A stretch of 64,000 bases of DNA from Bog-473 sp963840245 (GCA_963840245.1 CAWIYI010000033.1:4046-68045); one strand, 5' to 3'; counted from the first letter of the stretch, positions 27,970-41,086 are shown. The notes: generated by a model from the letters alone, not told the origin. Translations and numbers: made by a program.

Positions 27970-30900
27970 TCAGCCGTCGATGCCGATGATCGTCGGCGCC
28001 GGGGGAGGTGTCGGGACGATCTCGCCCGGTGGCACGGCGCGCAGCTTCCGGCGGCGGAGCGGCTTGCGGACGCGCAGACCCAGACCCGAGATCACGGCGT
28101 CGGCGAGCAGGAGGACGACGCCGAGCCAGATCAGGTTGCCGGCGTTGACGAAGGACGCGTCCCAGTTGGAGCCGGCCAGGTAGTGGTGGACGTGCTGTCC
28201 CTGGACGACGTTGCTGCAGCCGGCGACGATGGCGGCGATGGCGCCCACGCTGGCGACGGCTCGGGCCCACGGGACCAGCAGGCCGAGCGTGACCACGCCG
28301 GCGACGACGAGGGCCGCCGCCGGGGGGGTGACGAGCCAGGCGACGCCACCGGTCACCACGCCGATGAGCAGGGCGCGGGGGAAGCGCGGCCAGCCGCGCT
28401 GGCGCTGCTCCTTGGGGGGCGGGGCGCCCGGGAAGGCCAGGACCGCGGCGTCGAACGGCACCGCCGGCCGCTCGGGCGGCTCGGGACCGGCCGGCCCGCG
28501 CAGACGGCGGGGCAGGTGGCCGCGCACCCAGCGCCGGGCGCGCCGCGGGAGCAACCCGAGGACGAGGCAGAGGAGCAGGGTGGCGCCGGAGACGGCCAGC
28601 GCGGCCCAGACCACGCGCTGGGGCGTCCAGGTGAGCTCGACCGTGAAGCTCGAGCCACCGAGGGCGCGCAAGTCGGCCGCGCTGACCTGCCAGCCGTTGG
28701 CGAACCCGTCGACGAGATGCGGCGTCCCGAGGTTCACGGCGTGGGTGCCCGCCGCGGCGCCTGGGCCCGGTTGGGCCACCGCCTGCCAGCCCTTGTTGAC
28801 GCTCTGCCCGAGAACGAGCTCGAAGGGCTGGGTCGCCCCGGTCACGTCAGCGCCGTGGCTGTCGATGTGGACGGACGTCGTGGCCACCGTGGGCGCCGGA
28901 CCGGGCTGGGTCGCCATGAGCTGCGGGGTGCCGGCCGTGGTGGGGAACGCCCCGGACCCCGCCGCCCCGCCCGGCGCCGAATCGAGCGCCACCTGATCGA
29001 TGTTCCAGCCCGTGCAGGTTGTCGGGGCGCTGGCGCACGGAGGGTTGTGCCCGACCGCGGTCTCCACGACGTGGGGTCCGGCGCTGAGCGTGATGCCCTT
29101 GGCGTCGGGCCCGCAGGGGACGAGCTGCGCCTCGCCGCCGCCGAGGGCATGCGACGCGGATCCGACGATCGCGACGTCGATCGGCTGGCCGTCGATGGAG
29201 AGGAGGTTGGCCACGCAGTTCCCGGGCAGGGTTGCGGGTGTCGCGGCCGCCCGCACACCCGGAATGCCGATCTCGGCGATGCCGAGCGGGAGCTCCAACG
29301 GGCCGGCGGAGTAGTAGTTGGCGGCGTACTCGGGACGGACCCCGGTGAACGTGACCACGAAGTGCGAGCCGGTCAGGGCGGGAAAGGAGACGGGCACCGT
29401 GGTGACGGCCCCCGGAACGGTGCCGTCGGCGATCGGTGGCAGCGTCACCGTGCGCACCTGGGTGCCCGACGTGATCGTCATGGCGGTGGGCACCGAGTGC
29501 CGGCCGTCGGCGATCACCTGCATGGCGAGGCTGCTGAGCGCCTGCGGCTTCGCCAGGTCGTAGGTCAGCGTGGAACCGACCTGGGCCTTCGAGCCGAGTC
29601 CCGGTTGCCAGGCCGTCGTCGGGTTGCCGTCGACGGTGGCCGAGGCCGTCGCCCGCACGTCGCCGGGCAGGCGGCCCGAGGAGTACGCGTCCACGACGGT
29701 GGTGGCCGGGGCCGTGGCGCGGCCCACCAGGCGGTCGACCTCGTCGTCGGGGATCAGGGCCGACAGGCTGGCACTGCCCGCCAGCGTGAACGTGCGCGCG
29801 GTGGGGAGCGTGAACTGGCGTGAGATCGACGTCTCGGGGTCGTCGCGGGGCGGGTACTGCGAGGTCCGCTGGCGGGTCATCACGACCGTGAGGCGGTCGG
29901 CGGCCGAGGTCGTGCCGAGGTTGGTGAGCATCTGGGTCGGCATCTGCACGACCTGGCGCACCTGCTGGCCGGGTATCTCGATCTCGGAGAAGCCGACCGC
30001 CGACGCCGAGGGTGGGGGGGCCGAGTCGTTCGTCGTACCGTCGATGGTCACCCGCAGGGTGTGGAAGGTGCGGCTCGGGAAGGACAGGGTCTGGCCCGAC
30101 GTGACGTGGGACGAGGCGTCGAGCTTGTAGGTGACGGGGTCCTTGCCGTCGAAGGTGAGGGTGACACCGGACACCCAGCGGGAGCGGTCACCGCGCTGGG
30201 GCTGCACCAGGGTGATGTGGTCCGTGGTGACCGGCTTGGCGAACTGGGACTGCCACCACTGGCCCTTGGGGTCCGGCACGAACGTGCCGGCGATCCAGGC
30301 CGTGTCGAAGTTGTTGTCGATCGCGCTGTAGGCCTGGTCCTCGGGTGTGTAGGAGACCGAGTTGCCGTAGCTGCTGGCCGTCACGTTCACCGCGCCCACG
30401 TAGGAGGCGTAGGACTTGCTGCTGATGGTGGTCCCGGGGAACAGCTCGACGGGGCTGTCGCTCAGGTCGCTCTTGGCCGGGTTGTCGCTGGGCGCCTCGG
30501 TGTAGCCGGAGTTGGCCGTGAGCGTGTCCCAGCGGAAGGCCTGCTTGCGGTTGGTGTCGGTCAGCACGAGCTGCGCCCCCTGCGAGGCCAGCTCGTCGAG
30601 CCGGGTGGGCTGGGTGGCGAGCGTGCCGGCGTAGTAGACGGCACTGTCCGTGTTCAGCAGCCCGAGCCCGGCGAGGTTGTTGAGCCCCGTGGCGTCGCCC
30701 TCCATGACCAGCGCGCCGGTGTCGGACTCGCCCCGCACCATCGCCCGCGGGTCGGGCACGGTGTAGGTGACGAGCGGCGCGGGCCAGCCCTCGTTGCCCG
30801 GCACCGAGAGGTCCTGCTCGTTCAAGGTGGACACGATCGAGGCGTTGGGCCGCGGCGTGCCGAACGAGACCGGGTCGGCGAGGCCGAGCGGCGTCTGCAG

Positions 30901-32604
30901 GAACTGGGGAGCGAGGAGCTGGGGTTGGGGGACGCCGTAGCGCTCGTACTGCTGGTCGTACTCGACCATGAGGTCGCCGGCCCCCATGAGGCGGGCCATC
31001 GGCGCGAGCGCGTTCGGGTTGGCCGTGCCGTCCTGGATCGGGCCGTCCGTCGCGTAGAGCGTGTCGGCCGTGGCGATGGAGCCCATGATCTGCTGCTCGC
31101 GGGTGATGAAGTCGCGGTTGAGGAAGGCGGGCTGGGGCGTGTCGACCGTGTCACCCCAGCGGTAGGCGGCGAAGTCGTTCCCGGGGATGGCGAAGACCCG
31201 GGTACCGGGGTGGGTCGCGTTGAGGTGCTTGATGGCGGCGAGCTGGTAGGCGGGCAGCGACGCCGGCTGGGTGAAGTTGTTGGCGATGGTGTCGCCCAGG
31301 AAGAGGGAGGGGTTGTTGGCGACGACCAGGCCGGCCACGAGGATGGCCGTGACGAGCCCGGCGATGTGGAAGCGGGACCACAGCGCAGTCAGCCCGCTGC
31401 CCAGCAGCATGAAGAGGGCGAGCAGGACGAGAGGGGTGGCCCGGTCGGTCGAGCGGAGCGCGAGGCCGGCGGTGGTGTTCGTCATGAACGACTTGAGGGC
31501 GCCACCGATCTCCGTCGGGTGGGAGAACGGGAAGGGCCCGACGGAGAGCACCAGCCCCACGAAGAGGAGCAGGAGGAAGAAGGCGCGCTCGCGCCAGCGC
31601 ACGAACGCGGACGCCACCAGGGCGATCACGGGCACGGCGTAGGAGGTGGCCAGGAGGGCGAGGTCCTGGGTGTAGCGGATGGCGGCCGTCGTCCAGGCGC
31701 CGAGGTGGTCGGTGCCGTAGAAGTACCAGTACCCGAGGCCCCGGATGATGTCGGCCGGGTTCGACGTGGCCGACGTGGAGGGGACGGTCTCCGTGTACTT
31801 GAGGACGTTGACGCCGTAGGCCGCCTCGACCTCGAGGCCGGCCATCCACCAGAGGCAGGCCCCCAGCGTGAGCACGCCGATGCGCAGCACGGTGCTGCCG
31901 GCGTGGCGCCATGTCGACTCCCTGAGGACCACCACGGCATAGAGGATCCAGAGGACGGGCGCGACGCCGACGTAGATGATGGAGCTGGCGTTGATGCCGC
32001 TCACCAGCGCCACGACGACGGCGAAGAGCGCCGGCTCGCGCCAGCCGCCGCGGCGCAGGGCCACGATGGTCAGGCCCAGCATGAAGGGGAGGCCGGCCCA
32101 CGGGAGCAGGATCACCGAGATGCGGCCCGAGTACTGGAGGAAGTACGGGGAGAGCATGTAGGCGAGCGCGGCGGCGGTCGGTCCGGGCCCGCGGAGGCCG
32201 AGGATGCGCGACAGGTACAGCACGCCGAGGCCGGCCGCGAAGAGGATGGAGCCGAGCCAGAGGCGCTGCGCCACCCACACGGGCACGCCGAGCAGGTGGA
32301 ACACGGCGAAGAACGGCCCCATCGGCAACAGGTAGCCGATGTACTCGTGGGACACGGTGCCCAGGGCAACGGTGGGGTCCCACATGAACGCGACCTGGCT
32401 CAGGAAGCGCAGCGGGTCGAGGTAGAGGTAGGTCTTCGTGTCCGGCGTGACGATCCCGGGCCGCACGGCCAGGAGAGGCACGTAGGCCAGGACGGCCACG
32501 ACCGACGCTCCCCCGATCCACCACCACCGGTTGCCGATCGCCCTTTCCGGCCGTGGGGCCGCGTGCCGCCCTCGGGGAACGGTGACAGGGGGTGACGTAG
32601 TCAT
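27970..32604 (-). CDS. AftD-like alpha-(1->3)-arabinofuranosyltransferase (GT-C, with discoidin-type domains)
   Basis: This is the largest gene in the window (1544 residues from the ATG at 32604). The N-terminal 420 residues hold about eleven membrane segments. The first loop VRPGIVTPDTKTYLYLDPLR carries the acidic donor-site residue seen in mycobacterial AftD, and YIGYLLPMGPFFAVFHLL is also AftD-like. Two F5/8-type C (discoidin) carbohydrate-binding-like domains appear near residues 750-880 and 1010-1120, further beta-rich segments follow, and four membrane segments with a basic tail close the protein. In mycobacteria AftD branches arabinan with decaprenyl-phospho-arabinose. The donor and acceptor here are inferred. 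It is divergent from the methyltransferase gene. Confidence 0.8.
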   Translation of the reverse strand: MTTSPPVTVPRGRHAAPRPERAIGNRWWWIGGASVVAVLAYVPLLAVRPGIVTPDTKTYLYLDPLRFLSQVAFMWDPTVALGTVSHEYIGYLLPMGPFFAVFHLLGVPVWVAQRLWLGSILFAAGLGVLYLSRILGLRGPGPTAAALAYMLSPYFLQYSGRISVILLPWAGLPFMLGLTIVALRRGGWREPALFAVVVALVSGINASSIIYVGVAPVLWILYAVVVLRESTWRHAGSTVLRIGVLTLGACLWWMAGLEVEAAYGVNVLKYTETVPSTSATSNPADIIRGLGYWYFYGTDHLGAWTTAAIRYTQDLALLATSYAVPVIALVASAFVRWRERAFFLLLLFVGLVLSVGPFPFSHPTEIGGALKSFMTNTTAGLALRSTDRATPLVLLALFMLLGSGLTALWSRFHIAGLVTAILVAGLVVANNPSLFLGDTIANNFTQPASLPAYQLAAIKHLNATHPGTRVFAIPGNDFAAYRWGDTVDTPQPAFLNRDFITREQQIMGSIATADTLYATDGPIQDGTANPNALAPMARLMGAGDLMVEYDQQYERYGVPQPQLLAPQFLQTPLGLADPVSFGTPRPNASIVSTLNEQDLSVPGNEGWPAPLVTYTVPDPRAMVRGESDTGALVMEGDATGLNNLAGLGLLNTDSAVYYAGTLATQPTRLDELASQGAQLVLTDTNRKQAFRWDTLTANSGYTEAPSDNPAKSDLSDSPVELFPGTTISSKSYASYVGAVNVTASSYGNSVSYTPEDQAYSAIDNNFDTAWIAGTFVPDPKGQWWQSQFAKPVTTDHITLVQPQRGDRSRWVSGVTLTFDGKDPVTYKLDASSHVTSGQTLSFPSRTFHTLRVTIDGTTNDSAPPPSASAVGFSEIEIPGQQVRQVVQMPTQMLTNLGTTSAADRLTVVMTRQRTSQYPPRDDPETSISRQFTLPTARTFTLAGSASLSALIPDDEVDRLVGRATAPATTVVDAYSSGRLPGDVRATASATVDGNPTTAWQPGLGSKAQVGSTLTYDLAKPQALSSLAMQVIADGRHSVPTAMTITSGTQVRTVTLPPIADGTVPGAVTTVPVSFPALTGSHFVVTFTGVRPEYAANYYSAGPLELPLGIAEIGIPGVRAAATPATLPGNCVANLLSIDGQPIDVAIVGSASHALGGGEAQLVPCGPDAKGITLSAGPHVVETAVGHNPPCASAPTTCTGWNIDQVALDSAPGGAAGSGAFPTTAGTPQLMATQPGPAPTVATTSVHIDSHGADVTGATQPFELVLGQSVNKGWQAVAQPGPGAAAGTHAVNLGTPHLVDGFANGWQVSAADLRALGGSSFTVELTWTPQRVVWAALAVSGATLLLCLVLGLLPRRARRWVRGHLPRRLRGPAGPEPPERPAVPFDAAVLAFPGAPPPKEQRQRGWPRFPRALLIGVVTGGVAWLVTPPAAALVVAGVVTLGLLVPWARAVASVGAIAAIVAGCSNVVQGQHVHHYLAGSNWDASFVNAGNLIWLGVVLLLADAVISGLGLRVRKPLRRRKLRAVPPGEIVPTPPPAPTIIGIDG

Positions 32605-32681
32605 GAAGGAGGACCGAAAGGTCGCCGGGTAGTGTAAGCAGCGAGCGGCACCCGGGAGTGTCACACGAAGGGAGAGCGCCC

Positions 32682-33494
32682 GTGGTGACCAGCACGAAAG
32701 TCCGGTTGACGGGCGAGCGTCCCCAGCAGGGCGTGACCCCGGACTCGCTGCTCGCCCTCCACGAGGCCGGCTATCGCGCCGTCCTGGACCGCATCGGTCA
32801 GGGTCGCATCCTCGATGTCGGATGTGGCCAGGGGTTCGAGTCCGCCCGGTTCCTCGCTCCGGGCCGCGAGGTGGTCGGGGTCGACTATGCGTCCGAGGCC
32901 GCCGCCACCGCCACGGCGACCTACGGCCCCGAGGGCCTCCGGGTGGCGCAGATGGACGCCCTCAACCTCGGGTTCCTGCCGGCAGGCTTCGACGGTGCCT
33001 GCTCGTCGCACCTGATCGAGCACTTCACCGACCCCGAGCCCCATGTCGCCGAGCTGGCCCGCGTGCTCAAGGACGACGGCGTCGGGTGCGTCCTGACCCC
33101 CAACAAGCCGGCCGATTTCGAGAACCCCTTCCATCTCCACCTGTTCGAACGGGACGAGCTCCGCTCGATGCTGGAACGCCACTTCGGCGACGTCTGGCTG
33201 GGCGGGGTCGACGCCGCCCCCCACGTGAAGGCCGACCTGGCGACGCGGCGGGCCAAGGCGAACAAGCTGCTTCGGCTGGACGTGTTCGACATCAGGCACC
33301 GCATTCCTCACGCCTGGTACGTCTGGGCCTACACGAGGCTGCTGCCCGTCGCCTACAAGGTGGTGGCCCGCGAGGACTCCGGCGGTGCGACCGGCATCAC
33401 CGCCGACGACTGGTTCGTCACCGAGGACCTCGACGACACCACGCTCGTGCTCTTCGCGGTGGTGCGCAGCCCGGTCCGGGACGCCGTGGGCTGA
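32682..33494 (+). CDS. Class I SAM-dependent methyltransferase
   Basis: The Rossmann methyltransferase core is clear: motif I ILDVGCGQGFESARF (about residues 43-57), the acidic VVGVDYAS at the end of strand 2, MDALNLGF and the SSHLIEHFTDPEPHVAELARVLKDDG stretch (read as SSHLIEHF then ELARVLKDDG). These features fit Methyltransf_11-type enzymes acting on small molecules or lipids/glycans. I chose GTG 32682 because residues before it look like leader sequence; GTG 32658 is possible. The stop overlaps the coaE start. Its place beside the AftD-like gene hints at envelope work, but no substrate is shown. Confidence 0.8.
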   Translation: MVTSTKVRLTGERPQQGVTPDSLLALHEAGYRAVLDRIGQGRILDVGCGQGFESARFLAPGREVVGVDYASEAAATATATYGPEGLRVAQMDALNLGFLPAGFDGACSSHLIEHFTDPEPHVAELARVLKDDGVGCVLTPNKPADFENPFHLHLFERDELRSMLERHFGDVWLGGVDAAPHVKADLATRRAKANKLLRLDVFDIRHRIPHAWYVWAYTRLLPVAYKVVAREDSGGATGITADDWFVTEDLDDTTLVLFAVVRSPVRDAVG

Positions 33495-34114
33495 TGTTGG
33501 CGGTCGGCCTGACGGGTGGCATCGGCTCGGGCAAGTCGGCCGTGGCCGATCTCCTGGTCGAGCGAGGCGCCGTGCTCATCGATGCCGACCAGGTGGCCCG
33601 CGACGTCGTGGCGCCCGGCGGGCCGGCCTACCAACCCTTGCTCGATCGCTTCGGGCCCGAGATCCTGGCAACCGACGGCACCATCGACCGCAAGGCGCTC
33701 GCCGCCGTGGCCTTCGCGAGCGAGGAGAGCCGGCTGGCGCTCAACGCCATCACGCACCCGGCCATCGGCATTGCCATGATCGAGGCGCGAGACGCCCTCG
33801 AGGACAGCGACGACATCGTTGTCCTGGCCATCCCGCTCCTCACCGCCGTCCACCGTGACACGGTCAAGCTCCACGAGGTCGTGGTGGTCGACTGCCCGAC
33901 GGATGTCGCCCTGGAGCGCCTGCTCTCCCAGCGCGGCTTCGACCGCGCCGACGCCGAGGCGCGGATCAGGTCGCAGATCTCGCGGGAGGAGCGGATCAAG
34001 GAGGCGGACTACGTCCTGGACAACTCGGGCGACCGGGTCGCCCTCGCCGTCGAGGTTTCCAAGCTCTGGGACTGGTTGCTCGAGGCCGCTGCGGCGCGCC
34101 GGGCCCACGCCTGA
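33494..34114 (+). CDS. coaE: Dephospho-CoA kinase
   Basis: This is the last enzyme of coenzyme A synthesis, phosphorylating dephospho-CoA at the 3' hydroxyl. The P-loop GLTGGIGSGKSAV lies at residues 5-17, followed by LIDADQVARDVV (substrate-binding Asp) and the lid/ribose region. The Leu-rich NAITHPAIG stretch is a known CoaE motif. The length of 206 residues is normal. The ATG at 33494 overlaps the methyltransferase stop (TGATG). uvrB follows after 33 bases, the coaE-uvrB pairing common in Actinobacteria. Confidence 0.95.
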   Translation: MLAVGLTGGIGSGKSAVADLLVERGAVLIDADQVARDVVAPGGPAYQPLLDRFGPEILATDGTIDRKALAAVAFASEESRLALNAITHPAIGIAMIEARDALEDSDDIVVLAIPLLTAVHRDTVKLHEVVVVDCPTDVALERLLSQRGFDRADAEARIRSQISREERIKEADYVLDNSGDRVALAVEVSKLWDWLLEAAAARRAHA

Positions 34115-34147
34115 GCGGACACAGCCCCCAGGTAACCTCCATGGGTC

Positions 34148-36187
34148 ATGCCCGAGTTCGAGGTGGTCTCCCCGTTCCAGCCGTCGGGTGACCAGCCCAC
34201 GGCCATCACCGAGCTGGCGGCGGGCGTGCGGCGGGGTGACTCGTACCAGACGTTGCAGGGCATCACCGGCTCGGGGAAGACGGCGACCATCGCCTGGATG
34301 ATCGAGCAGGTCCAGCGTCCGACGCTCATCATCGAGCCGAACAAGTCGCTGGCCGCGCAGCTCTCCTCGGAGTTGCGGGACCTGTTCCCGAAGAACCGGG
34401 TCGAGTTCTTCGTCTCCTACTACGACTACTACCAGCCCGAGGCCTACCTCCCGACGACGGACACCTACATAGAGAAGGACTCGTCCATCAACGACGAGAT
34501 CGACCGCCTGCGCCACGCCACGACGTCGTCCCTCCTCATGCGTCGTGATGTCATCGTGGTGGCCTCCGTGTCCTGCATCTACGGGTTGGGCTCTCCCGAC
34601 GAATACCGCGACCGCATCCTGGGCGTGTCCGTGGGAGAGCAGATCGACCAGCGGGACATGCTGCGCCGGCTGGTCGACCTGCAGTACGCCCGCAACGACG
34701 TCAACCTCGTGCGCGGCACCTTCCGGGCGCGCGGGGACACGGTCGAGATCCACCCGGCCTACGAGGAGCAGGCGCTCCGTGTCGAGTTGTTCGGGGACTC
34801 GGTCGAGCGCATCGTCCCGTTCGACGTGCTGACGGGGGAGATGGGGGAGGAGATGGAGGACGTGGCGGTCTACGCCGCCACGCACTACGTCACGGGCGAC
34901 GACATCATCCAGCGCGCCGTCGGCACCATCGAGGTGGAGCTACGGGAGCGCCTCCAGGAGTTCCAGCGGGAGGGCAAGCTGCTCGAAGCCCAGCGCCTCC
35001 GGGTCCGGACCGAGCACGACCTCGAGATGCTGGCCGAGACCGGTGTGTGCTCGGGCGTGGAGAACTACAGCCGCCACCTCGACGGCCGCGCCCCGGGGGA
35101 GACGCCGTTCACGCTGCTCGATTTCTTCCCCAAGGACTACCTCTGCGTCGTCGACGAGAGCCACGTCGCCGTCCCCCAGCTGCACGGGCAGTACGCCGGT
35201 GACCGCTCCCGCAAGGACGTGCTGGTCGAGCACGGCTTCCGCTTGCCCTCGGCCAAGGACAACCGTCCCCTCCGCTTCGACGAGTTCGTCGAGCGGGTGC
35301 CCCAGTGCGTGTTCGTGTCCGCCACGCCCGGCCCGTTCGAGCTCGAGCACTCCCGTCAGGTTGTGGAGCAGGTGATCCGTCCGACCGGGTTGGTCGATCC
35401 CGAGGTGACGATCATGCCCACCAAGGGCCAGGTCGACGACCTGCTCGCCCGGATCGGGACCACCGTGGCGGCCGGCGGCCGCGTCCTGGTGACGACGCTC
35501 ACCAAGAAGATGGCCGAGGACCTGACCGACTACCTGGCTGACGCCGGCGTCCGGGTGCAGTACCTGCACTCGGACATCGACACCATCACCCGGATCGAGA
35601 TCCTGCGCGAGCTGCGGTTGGGTTCCATCGACGTCCTGGTCGGCATCAACCTCCTGCGGGAGGGGCTCGACCTGCCCGAGGTCGCCCTGGTGGCCATTCT
35701 CGATGCGGACAAGGAGGGCTTCCTGCGCTCGGCCTCCTCGCTCATCCAGACCATGGGGCGGGCCGCCCGCAACGTCGACGGCATGGTCGTCCTCTACGCC
35801 GACACGGTGACCGACTCCATGCGCGAGGCCGTGTCCGTCACCCAGCGCCGCCGCGAGGTGCAGATCGCCTACAACCGGGAGCACGGGATCGACCCCCAGA
35901 CCATCCGCAAGTCGGTCACCGATATCCTCGAGCGCCTGCGCGGGACGAGCGGGGGAGTGGCCAAGGCGGGCCGCAGTCGGGCCGAGGTGCGCAAGAACGC
36001 GGCGGTCCGGGGCAACCGGCGCCCCGCGCTGCTGGCCGATGGCGACGCCTCGACGCCGGCCGAGGCGGTCGAGCTCATGGCGCAGCTGGAAGCGGAGATG
36101 AAAGCGGCTGCAGCCGAGCTCCGCTACGAGGAGGCGGCCCTGCTGCGCGACGAGATCGCCGACCTGCGGGCCTCCGTCCCCGGCTGA
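34148..36187 (+). CDS. uvrB: Excinuclease ABC subunit B
   Basis: This is the damage-verifying helicase-like subunit of nucleotide excision repair (679 residues). Walker A GITGSGKT is at 38-45. The beta-hairpin that inserts into DNA is around YYDYYQPEAYLPTTDTYIEK, and helicase motifs include VDESHVAVPQLHGQY and GINLLREGLDLPEV. A UVR domain for UvrC binding closes the protein (ELMAQLEAEMKAAAAELRYE). All expected parts are present and no frameshift is seen. uvrA and uvrC lie within 11 kb downstream. Confidence 0.97.
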   Translation: MPEFEVVSPFQPSGDQPTAITELAAGVRRGDSYQTLQGITGSGKTATIAWMIEQVQRPTLIIEPNKSLAAQLSSELRDLFPKNRVEFFVSYYDYYQPEAYLPTTDTYIEKDSSINDEIDRLRHATTSSLLMRRDVIVVASVSCIYGLGSPDEYRDRILGVSVGEQIDQRDMLRRLVDLQYARNDVNLVRGTFRARGDTVEIHPAYEEQALRVELFGDSVERIVPFDVLTGEMGEEMEDVAVYAATHYVTGDDIIQRAVGTIEVELRERLQEFQREGKLLEAQRLRVRTEHDLEMLAETGVCSGVENYSRHLDGRAPGETPFTLLDFFPKDYLCVVDESHVAVPQLHGQYAGDRSRKDVLVEHGFRLPSAKDNRPLRFDEFVERVPQCVFVSATPGPFELEHSRQVVEQVIRPTGLVDPEVTIMPTKGQVDDLLARIGTTVAAGGRVLVTTLTKKMAEDLTDYLADAGVRVQYLHSDIDTITRIEILRELRLGSIDVLVGINLLREGLDLPEVALVAILDADKEGFLRSASSLIQTMGRAARNVDGMVVLYADTVTDSMREAVSVTQRRREVQIAYNREHGIDPQTIRKSVTDILERLRGTSGGVAKAGRSRAEVRKNAAVRGNRRPALLADGDASTPAEAVELMAQLEAEMKAAAAELRYEEAALLRDEIADLRASVPG

Positions 36188-36246
36188 GCCGCCATTGGTC
36201 CGGCCCACCGGCCCAGGTCGACCCGCCGGGGCTAGCGTCTCGCCCC

Positions 36247-36627
36247 GTGCCCACCACCGCCCAGCTCCGCCAGGCCATGGAGCGCTACGCCGCGGTCGTC
36301 AGCTCCAAGGACGCCGACGCCTACGCCGCCCTCTTCACTCCCGACGCCGTCCAGATGGACCCCTACCCGAGCGGCCTCCGCAAGGGCCGGGACGAGATCA
36401 GGGACTTCATCCAGTCCGGTTTCGACGGCTGCGAGACCATGACCTTCACGGTCGAAGAGGTCCACCCGGTGGCCGACAAGGCCGCCATCCGCTTCCAGAT
36501 CACGCTGACCCTGGCCGGCAACGCCACCATGGAGATCCGGGGTGTCGAGATCTTCACCGTCACCGACGACGGGCTGATCAGCGCCGTCGAGGCCTACTGG
36601 GGCGAAGAGGACGTGACCTTCGCCTGA
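36247..36627 (+). CDS. NTF2-like (SnoaL/ketosteroid-isomerase fold) protein
   Basis: This 126-residue protein has the cone-shaped NTF2-like pattern: an N-terminal helix (LRQAMERYAAVVSSKDADAYAALF), the TPDAVQMDPYPSGLRKGRDEI turn and a run of alternating beta strands ending ISAVEAYWGEEDV. Relatives near steroid delta-isomerase carry a catalytic Tyr and Asp pair. Here an Asp in 'DAVQMDPY' is a possible counterpart, but no enzymatic role can be claimed. It starts with GTG at 36247, 60 bases after uvrB, and precedes uvrA by 177 bases. Confidence 0.75.
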   Translation: MPTTAQLRQAMERYAAVVSSKDADAYAALFTPDAVQMDPYPSGLRKGRDEIRDFIQSGFDGCETMTFTVEEVHPVADKAAIRFQITLTLAGNATMEIRGVEIFTVTDDGLISAVEAYWGEEDVTFA

Positions 36628-36803
36628 CACCCTCCCCCGGGGATTGCCGGGCGGCGGTTGCCGGGCGCGGGCAGCGACGCCGCCGATCCGACGGTGGCGG
36701 CTCCACGGCGGTGACCCCGACGCTGTGACGCCCGGCGCGGTGACCCCGACGCCGTGACCAGGGGCCGGGATGAGGTGAGACAGCGCGCCGGTATCCTCAT
36801 CGG

Positions 36804-39671
<2,868 letters not shown>

Positions 39672-39696
39672 CGCACCGACGTCGCCAGTCACATAC

Positions 39697-39738
39697 GGCA
39701 CTGCCGGGACGGCACTGCCGGGACGGCACTGCCGGGAA
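39697..39738 (+). repeat. Short tandem repeat, three 14-bp units after uvrA
   Basis: GGCACTGCCGGGAC occurs at 39697-39710 and 39711-39724, with a third copy ending in AA at 39725-39738. It lies in the 244-base gap between uvrA and the HNH gene. No function is apparent. Confidence 0.8.
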
Positions 39739-39915
39739 CGGTCCAGACAGCACCCGCGACAGCGTGACCGCAGCGGCACCCGCTCAGCAGTCCCCCCAAA
39801 GAACGGTCGCTCCCGAACCGCGTTGTGTCAGTGGGTTTCGCAGTGGTTTTGTTTCGCGTTCTGTCCCGCGTTGTGTCCCGCTGCGCTGTGACACCCAAGT
39901 GCTTGCATCGAACAC

Positions 39916-41086
39916 ATGGAGTTGGAGAACTTCGCCGAGGCACTCGAGGCACTGGTGGCCTCGGGGGCGGCGAACTACGGCGACGGCGCGTCGATCGAGG
40001 AGCTGCACCGGCTGCTCTCGCGCTTTGAGTCCTTCGTCACCGAGGCGACGGCAGCCTTCGAGGCGGGCGAGGAGTGGGCGGCCGACGGGGCCAAGACGGC
40101 CTCGGCGTGGATCGCCACGCGGTGCCGGCTCCCGCGCCGCGCCGCCCGGCGCCGGGTGCGCCTCGGTCGGGCCCTGCGCCATCTGCCCGAGTGCGCCGAG
40201 GCCTGGCGTGAGGGGGCCATCGGGCTCGACGCCGCCCAGGCCCTCGCCTCGGCGAGGCGCCAGCGCACCGAGTCCGCCATGGCCCGCGACGAGTCGATGC
40301 TCGTCGCCCAGGCCAAGCGAGATGGGCTTCGAGGACTTCTACCGGGCCCTTTCCTATTGGAAGCAGCTGGCCGACCCCGACGGGGCCGACGCCGCCGAGG
40401 AGGACCGCAAGGCCGCCCGCAACGTGTTCGTAGAGGCCAGCTTCAGCGGGATGTGGCTGGGCCAGATGACCCTCGACCCGGTCTCGGGTGCCATCGTCTC
40501 GGGCGAGCTCAACCGCCTCGAGCACGATCTCTTCGAGGCCGACTGCGCCGAGGCCAAAGAACGCCTGGGGCGCCCGGCTCGCCTCGACGAGCTGGCCCGC
40601 ACCTCGGCGCAGCGCCGGGCCGACGCCCTCGTCGAGATGGCCACGCGCAGCGCCACCGCCCCCGCCGAGGGCATCCGCCCCGCCCCGCTCTTCTCTGTCT
40701 TCGTCGGCTATGAGACACTCCACGGGCGCATCTGCGAGCTCGAGAACGGCACGGTGCTCGCCCCCTCGGCCCTCACCCCTTGGCTGGACTCGGCCTACTT
40801 CGAGCGGGCCATCTTTTCCCTCGGCAACCGGGTCGACGTCAGCGTGCGGGCCCGGCTCTTCAGCGGCGGGACCCGCCGGGCCATCGAGCTGCGCGACCGC
40901 ATCTGCACGCACCCCTACTGCTACGAGCCCGCCGAGCGCTGCCAGGGCGACCACATCGAGCCCTGGGCCGCCGGTGGAGCGACCACCCAGGAGAACGGGC
41001 GGCTGCTCTGCGGGTTCCACAACCGCCTGCGCAACCAGCGCGAGCGCCCGCCCCAGCGCCAGCGGCCCCCGCCGACGGCGGCCTGA
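39916..41086 (+). CDS. DUF222/HNH endonuclease-domain protein (13E12 type), frameshifted
   Basis: The N-terminal part (AEALEALVASGAANYGDGASIEELHRLL onwards) is an Actinobacteria-specific DUF222 domain. The C-terminus holds an HNH motif: CTHPYCYEPAERCQGDHIEPW, then GGATTQENGRLLCGFHNRLR with the second His/Asn set and four cysteines for a structural zinc. The frame shifts near 40318, in AQAKRD/GFEDF, so the two halves lie in different frames. Such genes are often present in many copies per actinobacterial genome and are thought to be mobile or regulatory. The catalytic residues are intact once the frame is restored. Confidence 0.8.

Noticed and set aside
30061..32595. An 844-codon open frame on the plus strand
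   Set aside because: It is antisense to the AftD-like gene, whose membrane helices and motifs are clear.
36709..36760. GCGGTGACCCCGACGC repeated twice before uvrA
   Set aside because: Two imperfect copies only, in a short GC-rich gap; no promoter or operator pattern could be supported.
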